DNA from: Allopontixanthobacter sediminis
GTDB taxonomy: Bacteria > Pseudomonadota > Alphaproteobacteria > Sphingomonadales > Sphingomonadaceae
Assembly (NCBI RefSeq): GCF_009828115.1
Contig: NZ_WTYL01000002.1
Location: 620,001-684,000 of the forward strand
DNA length: 64,000 nt
Reading direction: 5' to 3'
Shown here piece after piece: positions 53,147-62,162 of this stretch. Numbering within the stretch: the first letter of the stretch is position 1; every line of letters begins with the position of its first letter. The notes beneath the pieces were generated by a model. It was not told where the DNA came from and searched no databases. It worked only from the letters and a program-made list of their open reading frames with translations. The position numbers and the translations under genes were made by a program.

Positions 53147-53500
53147 TTATGACTGGCAGTCACAAGCGGCCGCTCTCGCAAGTAATAAGTTCCTTTCCGG
53201 CGAATTGCGGGTGATCGCGGCCGCAGCTAGGAATTGCAAGCGCTCTTCGGCCGGTCGACCTGCTCGGAACAATAGGTCGCCCCTTGCCGCCGGCAGCGGC
53301 GCATAGGAAGGCATCAAGGCAACTTCGGCAATTTGGTCCAGCAGACTCAAGCCCGCGTTGGGTCCGAAGGCTATGCTGTGAGCGACGGCACGTTTCACAT
53401 CGACCACCGGTAATGGCGGCACGACCTTTGGATTGTCGTATAGGATGGCGATGCGCAGCCAGTCGCTAATCCTGCAGGCGTATCCGGGATAGAGTGATCG
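53147..53500 (-). pseudogene. C-terminal remnant of a DUF6596-type sigma-70 factor
   Basis: The minus strand reads DWLRIAILYDNPKVVPPLPV, VDVKRAVAHSIAFGPNAG, LSLLDQIAEV and LPAARGDLLFRAGRPAEE. This matches the TPR-like C-terminal part of the long ECF-like sigma factors (usually IAALYDAL...SPVVALNRAVA...GLALLD). The N-terminal sigma-2 and sigma-4 regions are missing, so it is a fragment. Confidence 0.6.
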
Positions 53501-53613
53501 GGCGATTTGCAGACTGCAAGTTTATGAGCCGAACCGTCTAACTTATATTGTGCACTGCAGCGGAACGCTTGTCGTACAATAGCGTTTTATCATAACAAAT
53601 TGGAGCCGGTCAG

Positions 53614-55938
53614 ATGTCTGCCACGCGGGAATCCCCTACTGCCTCAACCGGTTTTCAGACAATTGTCCCTTTTCGGCTGAAGAACCAGTCACGCCTTGTG
53701 ACCATGATCAGCACGCAGCCGCCGCGCAAATGCGGCCTTGCGACATTCGCTTCGGACGTGGTCAAACACGTGGGTCGTTACCACACGAATGTGCGGTTCC
53801 AATTGTGGGCGATGAGCGCAAGCTGCAGTGAGTCGATTAGGTCCACAGTCGCCGGTACGATTAATCCTCAGGAACCTTCCAGCTATATTGACGCGGCAGC
53901 CGCAATAAATTCGACGGAAACTGACGCTGTGTGGCTGCAACACGAATTCGGCATATATGGTGGACCCGATGGGGCGATGGTACTTGATTTCGTCGACCGG
54001 ATCGCAGCGCCGCTGATAGTGACCTTCCATACGGTTCTTGAACAACCTTCCGACAACCAGCGGCGCATTGTCGACCATCTGGTGCGCCGCGCATCACGGA
54101 TCATGGTAATGAGCCTGCTGTCGCGCGACCGGCTTGTTGCCCAGCACCATGCGCCTAGAGAAATTGTCGAGGTCATCGAACATGGTGCGCCCGATCGCCC
54201 CTTCGGGCGGGAGGATGCGTTCAAGGCCGCGCGCGGCCTCGGCACGCGGCCGGTTCTGACCACGTTCGGCCTTCTGGGACCCGGCAAAGGGCTGGAAACC
54301 GTGATCCAAGCGCTGCCAGAAATTTTGCGTGCGTTCCCCTCGGTACTTTATCGCATCGTCGGGGCCACGCATCCCAATCTAATTGCAAGCGAGGGTGAGA
54401 GGTATCGAAATGAGCTAAAAGAGTTGGCGCAATCGACGGGTGTCTCGCACGCTATCGAATGGGAGGACCAGTTTCTCGACACAACGGAATTGCTCGACCA
54501 GCTGGAAGCCTGCGACATCTATCTCACACCCTATCCCAACCTCCAGCAGTCGACCAGTGGCACGCTGAGCTATGCCGTGGCGCTGGGCAAGGCGGTAATC
54601 TCCACGCCCTATATCCATGCCCGCGAACTGCTAGGCGGCAGCGTGGGTATTCTGGTGGAGCCCAAATCGGCACCGGCTATCGCGCAGGCAGTGTGCAGCC
54701 TTCTAAACGATCCTGCCCGGCTGGCCACGCAGAAGAGGCGCGCTTATGACCGCGGCCGGTTGACGATTTGGCCGCGGTTCGCCGACGCAGTCTCGCACAT
54801 GATTGAACGTTCAGTTGCCCAACCGCTATGTGCCGAAAGCGTACGGGAGCCCAGTTTCGATGCGGTTCGCCGCATGAGTGACAGCACCGGTATGTTGCAG
54901 CACGCGATAGGGGCGGTTCCCGACCGGAGGCATGGATATTGTCTTGACGATAATGTGCGAGCGTTGATGCTTGTGAATGTCGCCGCCGGCATTTCGATAA
55001 ATGAACGGATAAAGCTGGCCACGATCTATGCTGCCTTTATTCAGCACGCTTGGAACGAGGATATTGGCGCATTTCGCAACTTCATGCGGTTTGACCGCGA
55101 ATGGTGCGAAGAAAGGGGATCCGAAGATTCCAACGGCCGCGCCATCTGGGCTTTGGCGCGCACGGCAATCGACAATCCGAATGCCGAACTGCGCCAATGG
55201 GCGACGCGCCTTTACGATACGGTGCTCGGCCATTCGCAAGCACTGGATAGCCCACGCACGCTTGCCTTCGTAACGCTCGGCGCCGCCGCCATGGTGGCGC
55301 AGCGTCCTGGACATGAACCGTCGCGTGCCGCGGTCATTCGAGGAGCAGAAATCCTGGCACATCTGCTGGAGCGGTCGCGCCGCCCCGATTGGATCTGGTT
55401 CGAAGCGGTGGCCGCGTATGACAATCCTCGGCTGCCGCAAGCTTTGATAGCGGCCGGCCAAGCGCTACAGCGGCAAGACTGGCTCGCGCTTGGGCAGGAA
55501 TCCCTTGCATGGATTTGCCAACGGCAAACGGCGCCCGGCGGCCATTTCCGCCCGATTGGCTCAGAAGGTTTCGGGCTTCCCTACGACCAGCTGCCGTTCG
55601 ACCAACAACCACTGGAAGCGCAGGCTGTGCTCGATGCGTGTGCCGCTGCGTATCGGGTGGATGGTGCGGAGCTTTGGCATATGCATGGTATGGCGGCGTG
55701 GCGATGGTTCTTCGGCGCAAATGATCGCGGAGTTGTGCTGGCCGATCCGGACTCCGGCTTGTGCCGCGATGGCATCAATCCCCGGGGGGCAAACCTGAAT
55801 TGCGGTGCAGAAAGCATTCTGGCGTTTCATTTGAGCTATCATTCCATGCTAGCGCTGATCCGCGGCCAGACGCAGGATTCGGGGAAACGGGTTGACCACA
55901 CAGAGCAAGGCGGATCACGGCCCGTTGTTTATTCATGA
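53614..55938 (+). CDS. GT4-type glycosyltransferase fused to a helical glycosidase-like domain
   Basis: 774 residues. Residues about 25-400 are a GT-B glycosyltransferase: PPRKCGLATFASDVVKHVGR, WLQHEFGIYGGPDGAMVLDF, VTFHTVLEQPSDNQRRIVDH, TTFGLLGPGKGLETVIQALP and QSTSGTLSYAVALGKAVIST. Residues about 425-750 are alpha-helical and resemble an (alpha/alpha) toroid (GYCLDDNVRALMLV, HAWNEDIGAFRNFMRFDREW, EDSNGRAIWALART, FDQQPLEAQAVLDACAAAYR). The adjacent GH130 gene overlaps its end by 47 bases, suggesting joint mannose-type chemistry. No signal peptide, so cytoplasmic. Confidence 0.88.
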   Translation: MSATRESPTASTGFQTIVPFRLKNQSRLVTMISTQPPRKCGLATFASDVVKHVGRYHTNVRFQLWAMSASCSESIRSTVAGTINPQEPSSYIDAAAAINSTETDAVWLQHEFGIYGGPDGAMVLDFVDRIAAPLIVTFHTVLEQPSDNQRRIVDHLVRRASRIMVMSLLSRDRLVAQHHAPREIVEVIEHGAPDRPFGREDAFKAARGLGTRPVLTTFGLLGPGKGLETVIQALPEILRAFPSVLYRIVGATHPNLIASEGERYRNELKELAQSTGVSHAIEWEDQFLDTTELLDQLEACDIYLTPYPNLQQSTSGTLSYAVALGKAVISTPYIHARELLGGSVGILVEPKSAPAIAQAVCSLLNDPARLATQKRRAYDRGRLTIWPRFADAVSHMIERSVAQPLCAESVREPSFDAVRRMSDSTGMLQHAIGAVPDRRHGYCLDDNVRALMLVNVAAGISINERIKLATIYAAFIQHAWNEDIGAFRNFMRFDREWCEERGSEDSNGRAIWALARTAIDNPNAELRQWATRLYDTVLGHSQALDSPRTLAFVTLGAAAMVAQRPGHEPSRAAVIRGAEILAHLLERSRRPDWIWFEAVAAYDNPRLPQALIAAGQALQRQDWLALGQESLAWICQRQTAPGGHFRPIGSEGFGLPYDQLPFDQQPLEAQAVLDACAAAYRVDGAELWHMHGMAAWRWFFGANDRGVVLADPDSGLCRDGINPRGANLNCGAESILAFHLSYHSMLALIRGQTQDSGKRVDHTEQGGSRPVVYS

Positions 55939-57202
55939 TTTGCGACTGCACGCCGACCCTTCGCGTGTTGTTCTTCGACCGTTTCACCTTGGTTGGCAGG
56001 CCAAGCACGCCGAGGGCAACCGCGCCCTTAGCCTAGTCGAAGATGTGCGCTTGCTGAGCGATTCGGTAGTCGACAACGAGTACCGAAAGGTCATGGCCGA
56101 TTTCGGCGAACGGCATTGGCAAACTGAAGCCATGTTCGCCGAACGCTGGTCCGAGGTTGAGCGCTCGCTCGACTTGGCGGAAGAAAATTTCTCGCCCACT
56201 CGCGAAAAACTGATCGGCGCGTATTTCTGCCACGAATATACCTATGCGGCGGCGGCGCTGATGAATCCGTCCATCGTGCCTCACCCTGACCAGAGCGGGT
56301 GCTTGGGCGGAGCAGTGCGGTTTGTTATGTCGCTGCGTGCGGTGGGCGAGGGACACATCAGCTCAATCGTCTTTCGCGAAGGCATCGCCTATCCCGACGG
56401 GCGGATGGATCTTTGGCCGCAAAGCGCGTTTGGCACATCGGTCGAGCTTGACGATGCCAGCCTGTCGGATAGTGATAGTGCGGTGACCGTTCACCGGCAC
56501 CCGGACAGCAGCCTGTCCAACACTGTCATCTTCCCAATTACAGAGCAGCAACGCAATGGCCTGGAAGACCTGCGACTGGTTAGGTTCGAGCACGAGCCCG
56601 GCGATTACGAGTGGATTGGCACCTATACCGCCTATTCTGGCTCCACCATTCGGTCGGAACTGCTTCGAACAAAGGATTTTCGCCGCTTCCTCCTTGAACC
56701 CATTGATGGGCGCGCGGGCCGAAACAAGGGCATGGCGCTCTTTCCGCAGAAAGTAGAAGGCCTCTATACCATGGTTGGCCGGCAGGATGGTAAGAACCTG
56801 TTCCTGCTGAAAAGCAGCCGGATCGACAGGTGGGATAGTGAAGGCAAGCTGCTGATGGAACCGCGATACCCTTGGGAATTCATCCAGATCGGCAACTGCG
56901 GCAGCCCGATCCGCACCGAACATGGCTGGCTGCTATTTACCCATGGAGTGGGCGCGATGCGAAAATATGCGCTGGGCTGCGCTTTGCTCGACCTGAACGA
57001 TCCATCCAAGCTGCTCGCCCGCACGGCCGAACCAGTGCTGACCGCGGAAAATGCGGATCGGTCAGGGTATGTTCCCAATGTGATTTACACATGCGGCGCG
57101 ATGCGCGTGGGCGAACAGTTGATTATCCCTTACGGGATCTCGGACAGCTCTGTCGGATTCGCCAATGTTGGGATTGACGATCTGATTAAGACGATGAGCT
57201 GA
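55892..57202 (+). CDS. GH130 family glycosidase/phosphorylase
   Basis: 436 residues with GH130 beta-propeller signatures: MNPSIVPH, GLEDLRLVRF (family EDPR-type site), GRNKGMALFPQKVEGLYTMV, IGNCGSPIRTEHGWLLFTHG and GYVPNVIYTCGAM then IPYGISDSS. Family members mostly phosphorolyse or hydrolyse beta-mannosides. TTG start at 55892 with GGGGA a few bases upstream, overlapping the glycosyltransferase gene, so the two are translationally coupled. No signal peptide. Confidence 0.9.
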   Translation: MTTQSKADHGPLFIHDLRLHADPSRVVLRPFHLGWQAKHAEGNRALSLVEDVRLLSDSVVDNEYRKVMADFGERHWQTEAMFAERWSEVERSLDLAEENFSPTREKLIGAYFCHEYTYAAAALMNPSIVPHPDQSGCLGGAVRFVMSLRAVGEGHISSIVFREGIAYPDGRMDLWPQSAFGTSVELDDASLSDSDSAVTVHRHPDSSLSNTVIFPITEQQRNGLEDLRLVRFEHEPGDYEWIGTYTAYSGSTIRSELLRTKDFRRFLLEPIDGRAGRNKGMALFPQKVEGLYTMVGRQDGKNLFLLKSSRIDRWDSEGKLLMEPRYPWEFIQIGNCGSPIRTEHGWLLFTHGVGAMRKYALGCALLDLNDPSKLLARTAEPVLTAENADRSGYVPNVIYTCGAMRVGEQLIIPYGISDSSVGFANVGIDDLIKTMS

Positions 57203-57633
57203 CGACGTGTGCGCTGAACCATAACCCGGACGCTCAATAAAAACCTTTCGTTCGCCGCTGATCACTTGCCCAAATCAACAACTGACCCGTTGAAGACAGG
57301 CAATACGCGAATTCTCGGGTTCGTGACCGATGAATTTCTCCGGGATCGGCTAGCTTCGGCAAACTGCAGTAAAGCCGGCCAGGAGAACGCCCGGATGACA
57401 GCCTGCATCGAAAGCGGCATCAATGCAGAGCCGCATTTTAATCAAACTCGGAGGAAATCAGGCAAGACGTTAGGAAGCATAACGCGGGCTATCCAAAGCG
57501 AGGGAAGGCTTAGCGTCCATTTGACCTCGGGCGGCTCGGAGTTCGCGATCCGCCTCATCGAGCAAGCAGAATGGATTTGGCGGGAAGTCGCTTTGCCGGA
57601 TTTGCGAATAAGGCAGCGGCACGCCTCAAGCGC
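57203..57633. other. 431-bp gap with a doubtful ORF
   Basis: A plus-strand frame 57266-57637 (123 residues, TTG start) has some coding flavour (GRLSVHLTSGGSEFAIRLIE) but no ribosome-binding site, overlaps the convergent gene by four bases and matches nothing I know. No terminator hairpin recognised. Confidence 0.25.
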
Positions 57634-58911
57634 CTAGCGCCTACCTGCAGTTTTAGTCGGCGTCGCAGTGATTGGATTTAGCGCCAGTCTCTGGTCAATA
57701 CGGGCAACAGCCTCATCATACCTCTTGGCTTCAAGACCATCGAACCGATCTGCGAATGACGCCTCGGAAAGCCCCTCAGGAGCGTAGAGCAGCGAATGGG
57801 GAAGGAGGTCGTCTTGCCGCGCTGATTTCAATGCGCGAGACGCGAGAACTGCCGTTTTAGGGTCTTGGGCAATAAGTGCGGCCTGCATCCCTGCACGGTC
57901 AGCGGCCAGGTCGACAAAGGAGAACCCTGATCCATCAGGCAGGCTGTCACTAAGTTCCTTCCACTCGCCCAGATTGGCAGCAATTCTAGCTCCCAGGACA
58001 GAGGTAAGCGCGGCAGAGAAAACCCAGTGCTTCGCCAGATCCTCGCGGTCATGTAGATAAATCGGCTGCCTTGGCGATCGGCAATTCTTCGTTTGGCTAG
58101 CCGCCTCGGGCACAAGCGCTTCAGCCTGCTCGCCGACAACTAGCAAAGCAAGAGCGGCAAACGCTGCACGGTTGTAATTGGCCTCTTCGGCGGATGGTGC
58201 GTTGGCGAATATGCGGTTCACCAAAACCGGCAACCTATCAGACGGGTTCCTCAGCTGATCAGCGGCGGCCAGGCAGTACAAATTCTTGACTAGGCTTTGG
58301 TCGATGCCGACGGATCCCGCTGCCATGACTTTGTCGACGACATTGGTATTTCGTGGCAGCGCGATTTCAGCGATGACGCGCTGATCTTCAATGATGACCC
58401 GCCTAACGAGCTCATCTAGCGGTGGAATTTGCGCGCCGCCCGAGCCAAGGCCCCAACGCGCCAGGTCTACCAGCCACCTCGAGGCCGGCGGTGGAAAACT
58501 GATATGGCCAACCTTAAGGTGATAGGCTGGAAACCCGGTGTGGTGACCTGCAACTGTTGACTCGGTATTCACCCATAGCCCAAGTGGCAGAGGAATGCTG
58601 GCACCAATGGACAAAGTCCCGTTCTCTAGCCGCGCTTCAACCCGCTGGATCCCGGTCACATCGCTTAGCAAGCCTGCCAGGCCTGCTATGGTTTCAGCGC
58701 TGAATTCAACCTGCGCTGCAGAACCGGTTTTTTGCGCTGACCTCAGCTCGCTCCAGACTTCCTTTGCGGAGCCGACGTCCTGCGCTGACGGCCGCGCTGA
58801 GGGCTTCACTGCGGCGCCCGCATCGACAAAAATGAAGGCGAATACCGCAGCAAGCAAAGTGATAAGCGCCGCGCCATTGCGCAGGCGGCGGACAGAGGGC
58901 TTAGTAGGCAT
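57634..58911 (-). CDS. Conserved-looking membrane-anchored protein of unknown function
   Basis: 425 residues from ATG 58911 (an ATG at 58953 is also in frame). The N-terminal signal anchor AALITLLAAVFAFIFVDAG is followed by a large extracytoplasmic part: a first domain (FSAETIAGLAGLLSDVTGIQ, then IPLPLGLWVNTES and SFPPPASRWLVDLARWGLG) and a helical C-terminal domain (NYNRAAFAALALLVVGEQAE, HWVFSAALTSVLGARIAANL). I do not recognise the family. It converges on the GH130 gene. Confidence 0.75.
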   Translation of the reverse strand: MPTKPSVRRLRNGAALITLLAAVFAFIFVDAGAAVKPSARPSAQDVGSAKEVWSELRSAQKTGSAAQVEFSAETIAGLAGLLSDVTGIQRVEARLENGTLSIGASIPLPLGLWVNTESTVAGHHTGFPAYHLKVGHISFPPPASRWLVDLARWGLGSGGAQIPPLDELVRRVIIEDQRVIAEIALPRNTNVVDKVMAAGSVGIDQSLVKNLYCLAAADQLRNPSDRLPVLVNRIFANAPSAEEANYNRAAFAALALLVVGEQAEALVPEAASQTKNCRSPRQPIYLHDREDLAKHWVFSAALTSVLGARIAANLGEWKELSDSLPDGSGFSFVDLAADRAGMQAALIAQDPKTAVLASRALKSARQDDLLPHSLLYAPEGLSEASFADRFDGLEAKRYDEAVARIDQRLALNPITATPTKTAGRR

Positions 58912-59326
58912 GGATTTTACATAGACTAACGCACGTTTACCATCCACCAACATTGGCGGTCTGATCGCTCAATAATTGAACAGTTGCGCCGCAAGCCCAG
59001 CGCCATGCCTTAATTTTTAGATCTAAAGGCGACGGGAGCAGGATGCTCCGGCTCAGCCGTCAGAAAGGTTAGACTACGCCAGTTCTTTTCAAACATATGC
59101 GAATTGCTGGCTCTACAACATTTCATGCAGAAAGGCCGGTTAGGCGGCAAGCATTGGTTATCAAGCACCAGCCTTTTCCTTTGGCTGGAGGTAGGTCAGG
59201 TGGAGGCTTTCCTACTTTCAGACTTCACCTTGACATCAATATGTAAATAAATCCGACAGTTGCTTAATCGACAACTGCTAGTTAACGGATATTTAAGCGT
59301 AATTGTCGTGTAACATATTGGGGGAA
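58912..59326. other. 415-bp promoter-containing gap
   Basis: Divergent region between the unknown membrane protein and a PEP-CTERM gene. It becomes AT-rich from about 59220, as expected for the PEP-CTERM promoter. It contains the short palindrome TTTAGATCTAAA. No gene seen. Confidence 0.3.
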
Positions 59327-60001
59327 ATGATGATGAAAAAGTTGGGCTTTTTGAAGGCAATTACTGCAACGTCGCTAGCCACTATCACTGCCGCCACTCC
59401 GGCCTTTGGGGCGGAGTTGATAGTAAATGGCGACTTCGAAGCGTCAACTAGCCAGACCGCAACCCCAATTGGTTGGACCAATGTCGGTCATAGTGATGGC
59501 GTGATCGCTTATTCGGCTTTCGGGACTCCAGCTTATAATGGGGCGTATTTTTACGATTTCGGCGGCTACGGTTTTGCGAATGGCATGGTCGGCGATGGCA
59601 TAGAGCAAACCGTCACAACGACTTCAGGGATACTGTATGCTCTGACCTTTGGTCTAAGCTCCGAAAATCAATCCGGAATTTCTAGTCTCAGTGTATTTTT
59701 CAATGATGTTCTAGCTGGTACCTTCAGTCTGGGGGTTGACGGCTCAGGTGTGTTTAGAAAGCCATTCACTACGACAACGATCAACTATTTCGCGAATAGC
59801 GGATCCACAAAGATTACTTTCCTCCAAGGCATGGGTGATACTGGTGCTAACGACCCAATGATTGACGCTGTATCTTTTCAGGCCGTAACTAGCGCGGTTC
59901 CAGAGCCCATGACGTGGATGCTGATGCTTCTTGGATTTGGCGCGATGGGCGCCGCGATGCGCAAGCGCAGTAAGCAAACTTCTTCAGTCTCATACGCTTA
60001 A
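59327..60001 (+). CDS. PEP-CTERM exported protein
   Basis: 224 residues from the first of three tandem ATGs (59327, 59330, 59333), preceded directly by GGGGAA; spacing favours the second or third. Signal peptide ending TPAFG-AELI. The body starts ELIVNGDFEAS and resembles the carbohydrate-binding-like domain common in PEP-CTERM proteins. Tail VPEPMTWMLMLLGFGAMG plus basic residues, ending SSVSYA. Followed by a clear terminator. Confidence 0.93.
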   Translation: MMMKKLGFLKAITATSLATITAATPAFGAELIVNGDFEASTSQTATPIGWTNVGHSDGVIAYSAFGTPAYNGAYFYDFGGYGFANGMVGDGIEQTVTTTSGILYALTFGLSSENQSGISSLSVFFNDVLAGTFSLGVDGSGVFRKPFTTTTINYFANSGSTKITFLQGMGDTGANDPMIDAVSFQAVTSAVPEPMTWMLMLLGFGAMGAAMRKRSKQTSSVSYA

Positions 60002-60021
60002 GCCGTTATCTGGCAAGACGC

Positions 60022-60050
60022 GCCGTCGGCTTTAAGTCGGCGGCGTTTTT
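60022..60050 (+). terminator. Rho-independent terminator of the PEP-CTERM gene at 59327
   Basis: GCCGTCGGCT and GTCGGCGGC pair over ten positions with two G-U wobbles and a three-base loop, followed by GTTTTTG. It starts 21 bases after the stop. Confidence 0.75.
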
Positions 60051-60109
60051 GTGTCCGCTTCCTTCAACACGTCGATGATCTGTTTTTCCGTAAACCTCGT
60101 TCTCTTCAT
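60032..60109 (-). pseudogene. IS3 family orfA N-terminal fragment
   Basis: From ATG 60109 the minus strand reads MKRTRFTEKQIIDVLKEAD, the standard N-terminus of IS3 OrfA (helix 1 of its HTH), then runs out of homology and stops inside the PEP-CTERM terminator. Only about 20 residues survive. Confidence 0.7.
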
Positions 60110-60168
60110 CTCGACCCTCCCTCCATCAGGGCAGGACTTTAATCGAACTTGGAAAGCTGGGGGTCACG

Positions 60169-60546
60169 TCACATGCCGTGTTCGGTCCCAGTTTTTCCGG
60201 TAACGAAACTTTCTGCTTCGCTGAGCAGTTTGGCTTTGGCCGCTTGATCTAGAGTTGGCGACAATGCGCGAGTTCCAAGGAGCCATTCGTTGCTGATTGC
60301 TTCGTCAAAATGGATGCCGCACCACCTACCCTTGCGCCAAGAAATGTCCCCGAACGCTTCGTAATCTAGCCATGCGAGGATACCTTTGGAAACATGGCGG
60401 GCATGCTCCAACAGGACTTTGGCACCAGTCGCGGATAGATCGTACAGGATTACTGACTGCAGGCCGTCGAAGCCTTGAAAAGTGGCGTCAATTCCAAGTC
60501 GAAGGCGAGGGTGTAGGCGGCGGACGTGCTGGTTTGCTATGCTCAT
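60169..60546 (-). CDS. PilZ-domain protein
   Basis: 125 residues from ATG 60546 (ATGs at 60606 and 60633 are also in frame). The PilZ cyclic-di-GMP binding motifs are visible: RLHPR (RxxxR) and DLSATG (D/NxSxxG), with the beta-barrel closing GRWCGIHFD. The C-terminal roughly 45 residues are helical. A stand-alone receptor that would respond to the many GGDEF/EAL/HD-GYP proteins nearby; its output partner is unknown. Confidence 0.85.
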   Translation of the reverse strand: MSIANQHVRRLHPRLRLGIDATFQGFDGLQSVILYDLSATGAKVLLEHARHVSKGILAWLDYEAFGDISWRKGRWCGIHFDEAISNEWLLGTRALSPTLDQAAKAKLLSEAESFVTGKTGTEHGM

Positions 60547-60629
60547 TTGCCGCTTTATTACATGCCCGCGGCTTGATGCCCCATGAAGCGATCCAGCCTG
60601 GACCATACGTAGATTCGCTAAGTGAGAAA

Positions 60630-61000
60630 TCACGACTGCTTAGCATCGCACGACCGTTCCATATTGTTCCAATTCAGGCCTGATGCACCGAACCAATCTC
60701 CCGGTGTGCCACCAACGTTAAAAGCGGTTGAAAATAGCGTAGTTGCTGCCGAAGGCACTGAGCCGCTGGAGTACAGTGTTGCTACGACGCTTCCTGGGTT
60801 AGAAGAAGAGTTACGGATGAAACTTCTAATGATGTAATCGTGGTAGGCGCGGAAACAGCGAAGAAACCCGCTAAACTCTGCGAAGGAGTAAGGGACCATT
60901 CCGTACCTCCGACCGGAGTTCCTGTATGAACAACCGTTGCCGCTTGTGCCGATGACGCAAATGCCAACGCCGATACAGCGGCAAGAAAGGTTTTCTTCAT
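60630..61000 (-). pseudogene. Frameshifted exported protein, PEP-CTERM-like
   Basis: Starts with a clear signal peptide (MKKTFLAAVSALAFASSAQA-ATV) and a body beginning VHTGTPVGGTEWSL. The first frame stops near 60782, while a second frame continues the same kind of protein (NPGSVVATLYSSGSVPSAAT, FNVGGTPGDWFGASGLNW). The switch falls near a TCTTCTTCT run. No PEP-CTERM tail follows. It is either decayed or a slippage-controlled gene. Confidence 0.65.
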
Positions 61001-61226
61001 ATTTTACCGTTTCATTTGTCGAATCTATAATAAAATGAATTTTTTTCAGAAACTTAGCTTAATCAAATGCTTTTGAATCGCTCATAAGGCGACGAAAATT
61101 TGTCTCGTAATGGGATAAGTAAGCATTTTAGGTAGGTTGTGGCGCCGCCGGCAAAATAGCTGCTTTTCGAAAAATTGATAAAGTGCTAATTGGGCAAGAA
61201 TCGTTAATACAGCGGGGAGTTTGTTC

Positions 61227-61880
61227 ATGATCAAGCCACTACTGATTGCTGCCACTCTTGCTGCGACCGCATCACCTGCTTCTGCTGCAGAATTGATCAC
61301 GAACGGCAGCTTCGAAAATCCAGAAATTACCGACCCTTGCTGCAGTACTGTCCCAACCGCGTCATTGCCAGGTTGGACAATCGGATCTGGAAACGTCAAT
61401 GTTGTGAACGGCACTTTTGCAAGCGCCGCAGGCAACTTGGCGCTTGATGGCACACAGTATCTTGACCTTATTGGTGAGGGCGGAGTTGGCTCGTTGTCCC
61501 AGACCTTCGGCACGATTGCTGGGCAGCTCTATCTCTTCAAGTTTGCTTACTCGCACAATATTTTCTCTGGTCTGCCTTCGGCTTCTGCTTCCTATTCGGT
61601 CGATGGCCTTTCAGGCATCATAACTCATTCTACAGGCTCGAACGCCAACCTCGACTGGCAGATGTTTTCCGGGACATTCGTGGCCACAGGGTCAAGCGCC
61701 ACCCTCAATTTTACAAACCTTCTTGGCGGTGCCAACGATGGCATCCTTTTGGATGCAGTCTCGGTTAGCGCGGTTCCTGAACCGTCTACTTGGCTCCTCC
61801 TGGTTTTTGGAATTGGAGCCATAGGTTTTGCAATGCGCCGGCAAAAGCGGGCGCGGACCCGGGTTTCTTACGCTTTTTGA
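61227..61880 (+). CDS. PEP-CTERM exported protein
   Basis: 217 residues from ATG 61227 (GGGGAG eight bases upstream; a TTG at 61221 is also in frame). Signal peptide ending SPASA-AELI. The body opens ELITNGSFENPEIT, similar to the protein at 59327, so the two are probably paralogues. Tail VPEPSTWLLLVFGIGAIG, basic residues, ending TRVSYAF. Strong terminator downstream. Confidence 0.93.
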   Translation: MIKPLLIAATLAATASPASAAELITNGSFENPEITDPCCSTVPTASLPGWTIGSGNVNVVNGTFASAAGNLALDGTQYLDLIGEGGVGSLSQTFGTIAGQLYLFKFAYSHNIFSGLPSASASYSVDGLSGIITHSTGSNANLDWQMFSGTFVATGSSATLNFTNLLGGANDGILLDAVSVSAVPEPSTWLLLVFGIGAIGFAMRRQKRARTRVSYAF

Positions 61881-61944
61881 ACAATCGAAGGGTATGGCCT
61901 AGTTCAACCTAGGCACACTTCGGTCGAATCCAAAAAAGATTGTG

Positions 61945-61977
61945 GGCCCCGCCTTAGTCAAGGCGGGGCCTATTTTA
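61945..61977 (+). terminator. Rho-independent terminator of the PEP-CTERM gene at 61227
   Basis: Perfect 11-bp stem GGCCCCGCCTT / AAGGCGGGGCC with loop AGTC, then TATTTTATT. It begins about 65 bases after the stop. Confidence 0.85.
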
Positions 61978-62162
61978 TTAGGTTGGGCCTGTTGACAATT
62001 TGGCAATGCTACAAAGGCTACCCCAAGCCGCCTGGTGCTGCGGTTGGCCGACCCGTGCTGGCGCTGCGAGCACGCGCTTCATTTCCCCAACATTAATAAA
62101 TTGGCAAGCATCAAGATTGAAGTTATTGCAGCGCGAAACAGGCTCAGTCTTAGGAATTCTAG

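Noticed and set aside
57266-57637. 123-residue plus-strand ORF
   Set aside because: TTG start without ribosome-binding site, overlap with the convergent gene and no recognised family; noted only within the gap entry.
59017-59028. TTTAGATCTAAA palindrome as an operator
   Set aside because: A short AT-rich palindrome far from any start; likely fortuitous.
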